A DNA stretch of 64,000 nucleotides. It comes from Hemicordylus capensis (taxonomy: Eukaryota; Chordata; Lepidosauria; Squamata; Cordylidae). This document shows, in pieces, positions 54,061-64,000 of this stretch. The translations under genes were made by a program, and so were the position numbers. The notes under the pieces are model-generated. The model did not search any database, was not told where the DNA came from, and saw only the letters and a program-made list of their open reading frames with translations. The stretch covers positions 5,218,001 through 5,282,000 of the forward strand of contig NC_069657.1 of the NCBI RefSeq assembly GCF_027244095.1, given 5' to 3'. Numbering within the stretch: the first letter of the stretch is position 1; each line of letters opens with the position of its first letter.

Positions 54061-54387
54061 ACACAACGGCAGCCTCCTGCTCCTCAAGGGGCTCTTTCCT
54101 CCCTCACGACCCCTCTCTTCGCAGACCCCTGCCCACTCTCCTTTTATAGAGAGAGATTCCTCTCCTCTACAATCAAGAACATCTTCCGACTAGTAACAGT
54201 TGAATTCTAACTTACCTTAACCATCACAGGCTCCTCCTCCCTATCTGCATATGGAATCCCCACTGCCCAATCACCACAGTGCTTCTGCTCGTGAACTCTT
54301 GCGAGAGCTGCTACACACAGGATTAGCCATGGGTACGCCTTAGAGAATTATATAGAGAGATAATAAATAATAAATAATAAAAATTCA
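54061..54387. other. Intergenic, nothing recognised
   Basis: Unassigned, with TAA units at 54358-54380. Confidence 0.5.
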
Positions 54388-54560
54388 TTGAGGCTGTAGC
54401 TCAGCGGCAGAGCATCTGCTTTGCATGCAGAAGGTCCCAGGTCCAATCCCTGGTGGCATCTCCAGGGAGGCCTGGGAAAGACCCCTGCCTGAAACTTTGG
54501 AGGGCTGCTGCCACTCAGTGTAGTCAGTACTGAGCTAGATAAAACAATGGACCGACTGGA
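54388..54560 (+). mobile_element. SINE C with the best-kept tRNA-like head
   Basis: GAGGCTGTAGCTCAGCGGCA (box A), GAGCATCTGCTTTGCATGC, GGTCCAATCCCTGG (box B), GGGCTGCTGCCACTCAGTGT. The head is the reference used here for family C. Confidence 0.9.
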
Positions 54561-54603
54561 TGGAAGATTACAGGTTCGTGTGAGAGTTAGGATTATTGTA
54601 GAT

Positions 54604-54690
54604 TAGGGGTTCCCAGCATTGGTCCCCAGATGTTGTTGGACTATATTTCCCATCATCTGGCTGGGAATGATAGCCAACAAATTCTGGGGA
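54604..54690. mobile_element. MITE, shortened palindrome
   Basis: GGGGTTCCCAGCATTGGTCC and ATGTTGTTGGACTATATTTC, then GAATGATAGCCAACAAATTC. The right end is lost at the CR1 border. Confidence 0.7.
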
Positions 54691-55700
54691 ACATAAGAAC
54701 AGCCCTGCTGGACACCTCAATCATATCTCCCCACAGTTGTCTTTTTTTCTAAATTAAAAAGGCCCAGGTGTTGTAGCCTTGCCTCATAAGAAAGGTCCCT
54801 GCTCTAGGCCCCTGGTCATCTTGGTTGCCCTCTTCTGCACCTTTTCCAGTTCTACAATGTCCTTAAAATATGGTGAACAAAGCTGTACACAGTAATCCAA
54901 GTGTGGCCGCACCATAGTTTTGCATAAGGGCATTATAAAATTAGCAGTTTTATTTTCAATCCCCTTCCTAATAATCCCTAGCATGGAATTGGCCTTTTAC
55001 ACAGCTGCTGTACATTGAGTCAGCACTTTCAACAAGCTGCCCACCACGACCCCAAGATCCCTCTCCTGGAGGCTTGACAGACAGGTCTGTTACCCCGAAT
55101 CTCCTCCGGAAGAGAGTGTGTGCATTCACACATCAGCCAAACATACCCTGAAGTCCATTTGAGATCCTTGGAAGCACTCCACACACAAATTGGGCTTTGT
55201 CTTCTGAATTCTAGCTTATATCGATGTATTTCCAGGTTATTAAAATGCTGCTTTTAAGAGTTTTTCTGAAAAAGCACTCTTGCTCTCCCCATTGGCTAGA
55301 AGGAGGCATGCAATGCAAACTGTTTCCAAAAGAAAACCCGGGAGCAGGGGGGAGGGGCTGCTTCCCTCAGATGCCTCAAGTGTAATTCTAAGTGGCTTCG
55401 CCCAACATTTACCCCACAGCATGAAGCCACGCGTGAATAACTCCCAGGTCAGTCACCGGCAGCTCAGATCCCATCGGCATATATGTGAAGTTGGGGTTTT
55501 TTTTGCCCCAGTGTGCATCACTTTACATTTGCCCACACTGAACTGCATTTGCCATTTTGTCGTCCACTCCCCGCAATCTTTTTGGAGCTCCTCACAATCC
55601 GTTGTGGATTTCACTACCCTAAATAGTTTAGCATCATCTGCAAATCTGGCCTCCTTACTGCTTACCCATGCTTCTAGATCATTCATAAAAGAAGGCTGGG
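54691..55700 (-). mobile_element. CR1 LINE, reverse transcriptase region, split by a MITE
   Basis: Minus-strand 55686-55453 reads ARFADDAKLFRVVKSTTDCE, the FADD catalytic box of CR1 RT, then QMQFSVGKCKVMHTGAKK. Minus-strand 54984-54784 continues MLGIIRKGIENKTANFIMPL and VELEKVQKRATKMTRGLE. The longest RT piece of CR1 in the window. Confidence 0.93.
55069..55447. mobile_element. Unclassified MITE inside CR1, same family as 29448-30165
   Basis: It begins GGAGGCTTGACAGACAGG and ends GAATAACTCCC. CR1 sequence is CCCTCTCCTGG before and TCAGTCACCGGCAGCTC after, continuous if the insert is skipped. The reverse complement contains CATGCTGTGGGGTAAATGTT as in the 29 kb copy. Terminal repeats are weak and the duplication is short or absent. 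Confidence 0.8.
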
Positions 55701-55773
55701 AATCCCTGCTGTGGATCTTTCAGAATTCTTTTGGGAAGAGTCATAGCTCAGTAGAAGAGCACTTGCTTTGTAT

Positions 55774-56080
55774 ACACAGGAACACAGGAAGCTGCCTTCT
55801 CCCGAGCCAGACCACTAGTCCATCTAGCTCAGTATTGTCTGCACAGACTGGCAGCAGCTTCTCCAAGGTTGCAGGCAGGAATTTCTCTCAGCCCTACCTT
55901 GGAGATGCTGCCAGGGAGGGAAATTGGAACCTAGATGCTCTTCCCAGAGCGGCTTCATCCCCTGAAGGGGAATATCTTGCAGTGCTCACACTTCTAGTCT
56001 CCCTTTCATATGCAACCAAGGCAGACCCTGCTTAGCTAAGGGGACAAGTCATGCTTGCTACCACAAGACCAGCTCTCCTC
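55774..56080 (-). mobile_element. SINE B, T subtype, inside SINE C
   Basis: GGAACACAGGAAGCTGCC at the left, GGAACCTAGATGCTCTTCCC (T subtype), CAGACCCTGCTTAGCTAAGG at the right. Confidence 0.92.
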
Positions 56081-56082
56081 TC

Positions 56083-56390
56083 ATAAAACATAGGAAGCTG
56101 CCATATACTGAGTCAGACCATTGGTCCATCTAGCTCAGTATTGTCTGCACAGACTGGCAGCAGCTTCTCCAAGGTTGCAGGCAGGAATTTCTCTCAGCCC
56201 TATCTTGGAGATGCTGCCAGGGAGGGAACTTGGAAGCAGCTTCTGCTCTTCCCAGAGCGGCTCCATCCCCTGAGGGGAATATCTTGAAAGTGCTCACACA
56301 TCGTCTCCCATTCATCTGCAACCAGGGCAGACCCTGCTTAGCTAAGGGGACAAGTCATGCTAGCTACCACAAGACTAGCTCTCCTCCCAT
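56083..56390 (-). mobile_element. SINE B, short subtype, adjacent inside the same SINE C
   Basis: AACATAGGAAGCTGCCATAT, GCTTCTGCTCTTCCCAGAGC, CAGACCCTGCTTAGCTAAGG, ending GACTAGCTCTCCTCCC. Different subtype from its neighbour, so two insertions rather than a duplication. Confidence 0.92.
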
Positions 56391-56548
56391 GTCCCAGAAT
56401 GACCCAGGTTCAGTCCTTGGCATTTCCAGATAGGCCTGGGAAGGATTCCTGCCTGAAAGCATGGAGACTGCTGCTACTAGCAGTCAGTGTGGACAGTCCT
56501 GAGCTCGACAGACCAATGGACTGACCAAGCAGAAGACAGTTTCATATG

Positions 56549-56872
56549 AGCCAGTAACTAGATCAAAGGGCTCACTTTGCTTAGCCATCAGAACGGTGGG
56601 TTCCTTGCTTCGAAGGAGCACACCTAACCCGAAGGCACAGGCAGCGGTGGATTCTTCATCTCCATTGGGGCAGAGGTGTTCAAGCTGCCAAGTTAGACAG
56701 AACTCTCCACCAAGAATCCTGCTTCATGTCTCTGATGCTGCACAGTGAACACACCCTGTCAATTAATCCAGACTTAGGGCAGATCTATGTAATATAATTG
56801 CTGCAGAAAACAGCAGTGGTGTCATACATGCATCATTCAACATATGTCTATATGCAGAGGGATACGGACAAC
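56549..56872. other. Intergenic, nothing recognised
   Basis: Unassigned. Confidence 0.5.
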
Positions 56873-57040
56873 AGAACGCTGCCTTCCACTAAGACAGGCC
56901 GTGGGTCCATCTGGCTCAGTAATGTCTAGGCGGGCTGGCAGTGCCTCTCCGGGGTCTCTCCCAGTCGTACCTGGAGATGCTGCCAGGGGTTGAACCTGGG
57001 TCTCCGGGCACCTAAAGGGGATGCTCTTCCACTGAACTTC
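56873..57040 (-). mobile_element. SINE C
   Basis: GTGGGTCCATCTGGCTCAG, CGTACCTGGAGATGCTGCCA, GGGGTTGAACCTGGGTCTCC, GATGCTCTTCCACTGAAC: body through most of the tRNA-like head. Confidence 0.85.
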
Positions 57041-57041
57041 A

Positions 57042-57275
57042 TGGAGGAGAGACCTCATAGCTTGGATAACCTCATGGAGGAGAGGTCTATCCATGGCTAC
57101 TAGTCGGAGGGCCTCTTCCAGCCTCAAAGAGTACCAGTTGCACAGGAGTAACAGCAGGAGAGAGGGCATGCCCTCAACTCCTGCTTTAGGCTTCCAGCGG
57201 CCACTGTGTGAAACAGGATGCTGGACTAGATGGGCCTTCTTGGGCCTGATCCAGCAGAGCTGTTCTTATGTTCTT
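57042..57275 (+). mobile_element. CR1 LINE 3' UTR
   Basis: ATGGAGGAGAGGTCTATCCA, GGCTACTAGTCGGAGGGCC, GGATGCTGGACTAGATGGGC, GAGCTGTTCTTATGTTCTTA. Confidence 0.92.
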
Positions 57276-57939
57276 AACTCCAGCCCCTCCCCAACTCTAC
57301 TTGTTTCCTGTCATGTGCTGAGCTGCCTGGACTCCTAAAGCCTGGCTTCGTAGCCACATTGACTAACAAGTCTGGACCCAGAAAAACAAGGGGTGGCTCG
57401 CGGCGAGGATCTAGCCAGTAACAGCTCCTCCGAATGGGCCGGGGCACACCAAGGATTGCTCCTCTCTCTCTTGCCCTGCCCGAACAGTCGTGGTGCCTGC
57501 AGGCTGACAATCTGTCAGGTAGAGCTGCGCAGCTGAATGACCAGCATGGCTCTTGGGTGGGGCAGGCAGGAGAGAGAGGAGGCAACCTAGGCTTCCTGGA
57601 AGTAGAGGCAGCTGTGACTCCGGTGCCCCGGCTCTTAGGACAAGCTGCTACTGGATACAGCGAGGAGAGAGTGGACTGGGAGACAGGTGTTTCCTCTCCT
57701 CATAATAATATTAGAGCTTGGAGTCCGCTAATGAGGCGCTCTCACCCCTGGACTTCGGGGTTGAAGATCAGGGTCTCCACACACACCCTGGGGCTCTCCC
57801 AATAGTTTTTAGTCTGCCCTGGGGTGTGTGGTTTGTGCCTTCAGGAAGCTGTGTGCTCAAAAACGATGTTTAACTTGCAGCAGGGGAGGGGGTGCTCCAA
57901 AGGCCTTTAGGTCCAGGCTGCAAAACGACCTGGGTGCAG
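57276..57939. other. Upstream flank of TRIM9, nothing recognised
   Basis: Unassigned single-copy-looking sequence. No coding feature. Confidence 0.5.
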
Positions 57940-58245
57940 TGGATTCGGGACAGACAGAGAAAAATACTTCTTCACACAATGCAGAATTGAATTGCGGGAC
58001 TGGCTGCTGAAAGATGTGGCACATCGACAGCCCTCCTTGGCTATGATAGTTTAAAAAACAGATGAGCAAATTCTTGGAGGAGGAGAGGTCGGCTGAGCAG
58101 CAGTTAGCACCTCAATGGAACCTCCATGTCCAGAAGCAGTGTACCACCACTCAGCAGCAGTCGCTGAGAAGCAAATAGAGCAGGGCTGTTTTCTGTCGTG
58201 CAGCTGGCTTGCGGGCTTCCCAGAAGCCTCTGTTTGTTCGAAACG
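57940..58245 (+). mobile_element. CR1-like 3' end, diverged subfamily
   Basis: ACTTCTTCACACAATGCAGA, TGAAAGATGTGGCACATCG, AACAGATGAGCAAATTCTTG and GCTTGCGGGCTTCCCAG parallel the CR1 C-terminal and UTR wording (FFTQ, LPxDVA, DKFLE). Confidence 0.55.
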
Positions 58246-58614
58246 GCATGGTGGCCGAGACGGGCCTCTTCTCAGGACCCTGCAGGCTTCCCAAGTGAGC
58301 TACGGCCCTGATCCTCCACCGCCGGTGTGGCAAGACGCGGGTGTCTGCGTCACGCAGAAGCTTGCATCGCCAGGGCTGGATGCTCCCCGGCTCTGCGCCC
58401 TAGGGGGGCAAGAGGCCAGGGTGAGGCCACGCACGGGCCTCAAGGGGCGACTAAGCCGCAGCAGACGCTCCGGAGAGCAGACGTGCTCTTCCTTCGCTGC
58501 AGCAGCCCCGGCGGCGCCTTCCTTGTGCAGAGGGACGCACCGAGGGAGGGGAGGCGAGGCGGCGGCGGCAGGGAAGCCAGCCAGGCAAGGTCCTCTCTGC
58601 AGGGCGAGAAAGGA

Positions 58615-58699
58615 GGGCGGAGCCTCCTCGACGCCCCGCCTCTCCCAATGGCAGCCGGGCCCTCCGCGCGAGCAGCCAATGCCGCGCCTCGGTGGGCGG
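58615..58699 (+). promoter_or_regulatory. TRIM9: GC-box and CCAAT cluster, probable TRIM9 core promoter
   Basis: GGGCGG at 58615-58620 and 58694-58699, CCAAT at 58645-58649 and 58676-58680, all within 85 bp and about 200-280 bp upstream of the start codon. No TATA box is evident, in keeping with a CpG-island promoter. The transcription start is not determinable from sequence alone. Confidence 0.55.
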
Positions 58700-59913
<1,214 letters not shown>

Positions 59914-60225
59914 TAGTCTCCAGTCCCCACTCCCGAGCAGCTCCCCGCCTCCTCCTGCCCTTGCTCCCGCCCCGCACCCCACCAGCCACCCAATCCCTGC
60001 TTCCCCTTTCCTCTTGGCAGTCGCTTCCTGCCTGACTAATCGATGTGCTCATCGGCGTGTGTGTCCCCCACCCCGCTCTCCCTCCTTTCTCCCCCGTAAC
60101 ACCCCCGCGCGCCCCCGTGCTTGCAGTGCCCGCTCTGGAGGTGACCCGCTGACGCCCTCGCCGGCCTCTTGGGCTGCCTCTGGCCGCCGTAGCGAAGCCC
60201 TGAAATGACGCCTGGACGGCTGTCC

Positions 60226-60380
60226 CCCCCCCCCCCCCAGTTGGCTGGCACTCTGGGGTTTGCAGCTCCGAGCTGCCTGCAGTATCGTGGCAAACGACGC
60301 ACTGCTTGGGGGGGGGGGGAGAGGTGGTAAGGGGGAGTTAGATGAGGGGTGTTGCTGTGTGTGGGGGGGGGGGCGGGGGA
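60226..60380. repeat. Poly-C and poly-G runs
   Basis: A C run at about 60225-60238 followed by G runs near 60308-60318 and 60362-60372, close enough to pair in a transcript. Confidence 0.8.
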
Positions 60381-60776
60381 CGTGTGTCAGGAGAGGAGCA
60401 AAGATAGAACGGGCAGCATCCTTGTATGACCTGGAGAAATGCTCAGGCTTCTGTTTCTTATGGATGCACCCCCCACCCACACACACACATTCAGGCAATG
60501 CTCCTGCAGAAATCCCTGCAAGCCTTTGCATGATGCATCCATCTCTCCTGCCCCCCCCCCCGTTAAGGCTGCAAAGGCAATGCCCGATTGCTGGAGTGAG
60601 GCTCAAGCCTGGACACATGCTCAGAGGTTGCCTTCTCACAACCACCAGAAATGCCAGGGCTGGGCACAGGCACTGAAAGTGTGCCCTGGGGTCGGCTCAT
60701 ATGAAGCCCCGGGATAACAGAGATCATTGCAAAGCTGAGGGGACTGAGCAGAGGCTCTGCGTGCATGTGGAAGCCG
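60381..60776. other. TRIM9: Intronic, nothing recognised
   Basis: Contains a short CA run at 60478-60489 and a C run near 60550. No exon candidate. Confidence 0.5.
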
Positions 60777-60812
60777 AGGAGGAGGAGGAGGAGGAGGAGG
60801 AGGAGGAGGAGA
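60777..60812 (+). repeat. (GAG)n microsatellite in intron 1
   Basis: An uninterrupted GAG/GGA tract of about 11 units, purine-rich on the transcribed-RNA strand. Confidence 0.95.
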
Positions 60813-61133
60813 AGACTTGGCTACTGGTGCGTCTGCTTCTTTTAGGGTGGGATGGAGGCATTTACTACAGGTGGTTTCTCTTCCACCTGCCTGCCCCTTT
60901 CTAATGCACTTGCCTTGGCAAAAAAACAAAACCCCCAAGCCCCACACACGCTGCAGTGGCTGAAGAGGTGGGGGGCTGAGGGTTAAAGGCAGGCTGCCAT
61001 TCCCACCAGCCCCACCCCAAGCCCACCCTTCCCCTTCGCCCCCATCTAGCTTCCATCCGGGATCCGGCTGCCTGAGGGCGACCCTGTCTCTGAGGTAACT
61101 AGGGCAGCTGAGCTGACCAGCTGTGATGAGGCG

Positions 61134-61151
61134 GGTGGGTGGGTGGGTGGC
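61134..61151. repeat. (GGGT)n microsatellite
   Basis: Four to five GGGT units. Confidence 0.9.
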
Positions 61152-61299
61152 CCCACCCCCCCGCACATACCCTGACAGAACACAGAAGCCGGGCATCGTG
61201 GCACGGCGCACCTCGGAAGGACTGATCCCCCTCCGCCCCCTCCCTCCCCCTCTTGGCTCTCTGGGCATGGAGCCAGGAGGGGGCACGTTCAACAGGGCA

Positions 61300-62100
61300 G
61301 GGAGCCGGGAGGGGGCCACCCAGTGACACACCGTGAAGCCACACAAACGCTCCACACGTCGTCATCGGGGATCTTGACAAAGGCCAAACTCCAAATGTCA
61401 AGGAACAGGTTTCAGGGTGCAGATCTGAAAGATTTTTTGTTGCAAATTAGACATGCACAGACACAGACCCCCCCCTGCCCGGCAGCAACCAGCCATGTAA
61501 ACTTCAGTTCCAGTTCTAGCCGGTACTTGTATAGCCAGAGTGAATGTTGTGTGTAGTGGTTCAAGATGGCAATGGAGAAGTTCCCCCAGTGTTCCCTCCA
61601 AATCTCGGCCCAGCCGTGAATACATGCCGTGTGGCCTTAAGCGGTTCACGATATGGCACAGATGCTTCAACGCAGGGCTGTCGATGATGCTCCGTTTCGT
61701 TAGCAGGCCAAGCATTCGCTTCAGGTCTCTCTCTAGTCATGAATGGATTTCATGCTCACAGGGTGCAGAGATGAAGCAGTGTTCCTCGTCTCTTGGCTTG
61801 CAGTCCAAGAAGGTGCTGTTTTGTGTGTGGTGAATGCAAAGAGATTCTTCTGCGTCGCAACCCCATCAGCCCACAAGTACCCATCACAGGACAAACTGGC
61901 CTTATTGTAGTACAAGCTCCCTTTTTCCACGGTGGTTGTCCGTTGCCTGGGGAACCCCATGCCACAGTAACTGTGTTAGTCATTAAAGAGCTACTGCAAT
62001 GGGCTTTGCTACAATGGACTAATCTGGGTATTCTTCTTGAACTTGTCCCTGTGAGCTGCAGAGAGGAATTATATGGAGTCCCCCAGAAAAGATAATTATG
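61300..62100. other. Unclassified intronic block, possible old pseudogene or element
   Basis: Balanced composition and few stops on the minus strand (61960-61733, then 61715-61398 in another frame, e.g. LKHLCHIVNRLRPHGMYSRL). It reads like decayed coding sequence, but I do not recognise the family and cannot exclude chance. Confidence 0.25.
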
Positions 62101-62203
62101 CTGAGAGTTCAGTTTCCACCTGGCTGGCAGAGATTTAGCAAATATATTATTTCCTGTCCTTCACCTTTTCTTACTACATTTTCATCCCACGCATCCTCTA
62201 AAG

Positions 62204-62338
62204 CAGGGTTTCTTAACCTTGGGCCCCCAGAAGTAGTTGGACTACAACTCCCAGAATCCCCAGACATGGCCTTTGTGGCTGGGGATTCTGGGAGTTGTAG
62301 TCCAACAACATCTGGGGGCCCAAGGTTAAGAAACCCTG
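62204..62338. mobile_element. Young palindromic hAT-like MITE (135 bp) in TRIM9 intron 1
   Basis: Ends CAGGGTTTCTTAACCTTGGG and AAGGTTAAGAAACCCTG; arms pair along about 65 bp. The duplication CTCTAAAG is identical at 62196-62203 and 62339-62346. Confidence 0.95.
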
Positions 62339-62377
62339 CTCTAAAGAGCTCAAGGCTGTACTGTTTGCAGTTCTCTT

Positions 62378-62525
62378 TCCTCATCATCCTCACTTCACCA
62401 CAACCCTGCAAGGTTGGTTAGGCTGAGAGATAGTGATGGGTGCAAGATCACGTGGTAAATTTTCCGGGAGAGCAGAAAGAAGGCTGAACTTGGGACTCCC
62501 AAGTCCTATGCTCTGCACCACTCTG
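62378..62525 (-). mobile_element. SINE A core fragment, antisense
   Basis: CACCACAACCCTGCAAGGTT, GGTTAGGCTGAGAGATAGTG, CTTGGGACTCCCAAGTCCTA in the family A antisense order. Confidence 0.7.
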
Positions 62526-63119
62526 GCAGTCATCACTCCAAGACAAGCTTCCCCTGCTAAACCAAGTTAGCGTGAATAATGTTAGCAAGGCAGTCTCCTG
62601 AAATATGTTTCCATTCTTCATTGTAATGGGTTCTGGCAATCATCTGAGAATCGCCTTAGTCTGGAAACCATCATTCACAGATCTATAGATGTGAATAGCC
62701 AGGTAATTGCTACTCAATTGAGTGTTTAATGCAGGCAAGGGAATCAATTGCCCCTCTCTAGAGCGGTTTTTCGAGGTGGCCTGGAGTTGTGGGAAGAGGA
62801 ATTGTAAGCAAAAACACTGAAAGCTGCCATTGGTCAGATGGTCAGTGGGTCATTTTGCAGCTGCAGCTCTTATGGTATATTATGTGTCAAAGGTGGATGC
62901 ACCCATCAGAATTTTGGGTGGAATTGCATTTGGGTGCAGTTGGGTGATGTTTGGATGAAAACGGCATTGTCCTTAAACCAGGTGGGACCCTCTTGTTATT
63001 CAGAGTAATTAGAGCTGATTAATTCTTGCTGAACAAATAATCCTTTTGCCATAGCATGACAGCTTTCCTGGATAATTCACCCAAAGTATGAGGGTGGCCC
63101 TAAGCAAGAGGGCACCTAA
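62526..63119. other. TRIM9: Intronic, nothing recognised
   Basis: No repeat family or exon candidate seen. Confidence 0.5.
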
Positions 63120-63440
63120 TGTTTGTTTGTTTGTTTGTTTGTTTGTTTGTTTAAAATATTTATACCCTGCCTTCAGTGCACTCCTGCTCAGGGCTGCTCA
63201 CAACAATAAGATAGACACAGATACAATAAAAGTAATAAAATTAACTAAATTTTTAAAAAGCCAGATTAAAAACCACAATTAGGTTCAACTTAAAACAGAA
63301 AATTATAAAAAGCTAAAGAACCTACCAGATATAACAAATTAATAATGGAGCATTAAAAGGCTTCCTTTAAAAAGTGTGTTTTAAGATGTTTTTTAAAAAC
63401 ACTGAGGGAGGGAGCATGGCGAAGCTCTGGAACGTTTACT
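63120..63440 (-). mobile_element. L2/CR1-group LINE 3' end with (TTTG)n
   Basis: (TTTG)n at 63120-63151, then AAAATATTTATACCCTGCC and AAAAGTGTGTTTTAAGATG, the antisense layout of L2-type 3' ends. Confidence 0.65.
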
Positions 63441-63513
63441 CTGAGATAAAGAGGCAGGGAATAGAAGCACCAAAGATGGCGCCAGGCTTTTTGTGAATCT
63501 TTTGTGAATTAGG

Positions 63514-63982
63514 GAGGAGAGCTGGTCTTGTGGTAGCAAGCATGAATTGCCCCCTTTGCTAAGCAGGGTGTGCCCTGGTTCACATTTGAATGGGAGACTT
63601 CCAGTATGAGCACTGTAAGAAGATATTCCTCTTAGAGGATGGGGCCCGCTCTGGGAAGAGCACCTGCCTGCTTGCATGCAGAAAGTTCCACGTTCCCTCC
63701 CTGGCAGCATTTCCGGATAGGGCTGAGAGAGATTCCTGCCTGCAACCTTGGAAAAGCCGCTGCCAGTCAGTGTAGACCAGGGTTTCTCAACGTGTGGGTC
63801 CCCAGATGTTCTTGGACTTCAACTCCCATAATCCCCAGCCCTAGTGGCCTTTGGTTGGGAATTATGGGAGTTGAAGTCCAATTACATCTGGGGACCCACA
63901 CGTTGAGAATCCCTGGTGTAGACAATACTGAGCTAGATAGACCAGTGCTCTGACTCAGTTGAAGGCAGCTTCTGATGTTCCT
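63514..63982 (+). mobile_element. SINE B, long subtype, split by a MITE
   Basis: Head TTTGCTAAGCAGGGTGTGCC and AATGGGAGAC, then GAGCACCTGCCTGCTTGCAT and GCAGAAAGTTCC (the tRNA-derived stretch retained), body to CAGTCAGTGTAGAC, interruption, then AATACTGAGCTAGATAGACC. Confidence 0.93.
63778..63915. mobile_element. Young palindromic hAT-like MITE (138 bp) inside SINE B
   Basis: Ends CAGGGTTTCTCAACGTGTGG and CACACGTTGAGAATCCCTG. The duplication GTGTAGAC is identical at 63770-63777 and 63916-63923 and comes from the SINE body, fixing the insertion to the base. Confidence 0.96.
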
Positions 63983-64000
63983 GACTTCCTCTGTTTAAGC

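Larger units (their letters stand above)
55735..56548 (+). mobile_element. SINE C split by two SINE B copies
   Basis: Head 55735-55773 (AGTCATAGCTCAGTAGAAGA, GCACTTGCTTTGTAT); remainder 56391-56548 (ACCCAGGTTCAGTCCTTGG, GATAGGCCTGGGAAGGATTC, CAGTCAGTGTGGACAGTCCT). Confidence 0.85.

Noticed and set aside
54388-54460. Real tRNA gene
   Set aside because: Box A and B are present, but the sequence continues into the SINE C body and the acceptor stem does not pair.
60777-60904. Glu-rich open frame in intron 1
   Set aside because: It is the GAG microsatellite read in frame.

Overview
This is a 64 kb piece of vertebrate nuclear DNA, almost certainly from a squamate reptile (lizard or snake). Three things support that. 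It holds a Bov-B (RTE clade) LINE 3' end and a Sauria-type SINE sharing the Bov-B tail, a diagnostic squamate pair. It is dense in reptile CR1 and L2-type LINEs. Its one recognisable protein-coding exon is a vertebrate orthologue of TRIM9.

The only host gene I can support is TRIM9 on the + strand. Coding exon 1 (58897-59736, 280 codons) encodes the split RING finger and both B-boxes and ends at a phase-0 splice donor. A CpG island (about 58300-60250) with GC and CCAAT boxes covers the promoter, 5' leader, exon 1 and start of intron 1. Intron 1 runs past the right edge, and the rest of TRIM9 lies outside the window.

From 1 to about 58 kb the window is intergenic and largely mobile-element debris: about 15 copies of a SINE with a 5S-rRNA-like head (called SINE B here); about 15 copies of a tRNA-headed SINE with the same body (SINE C); a CORE/MIR-like tRNA SINE whose tail resembles L2 (SINE A); CR1, L2-type and unclassified LINE fragments; many hAT-like DNA transposons, several with readable 8-bp target-site duplications; palindromic MITEs; microsatellites; and two weak solo-LTR candidates.

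The elements are heavily nested, so relative insertion order can be read directly. A 2.6 kb hAT-like element (45420-48057) sits inside a palindromic MITE and carries a SINE C; a 390 bp copy of the same family (27364-27753) cuts an L2 reverse transcriptase; one CR1 copy holds two antisense SINE B copies; one SINE C is split by two SINE B copies.

The most interesting observations are the apparent birth of SINE B by joining a 5S-like head to a tRNA-SINE, with three diagnostic subfamilies and a CR1-like tail; the parent/deletion-derivative pair of hAT elements; and the G-quadruplex-prone tract just after a non-canonical TRIM9 exon 1 donor. Boundaries of diverged repeats are by eye and good to about 10-30 bp; where duplications were read, ends are base-exact.
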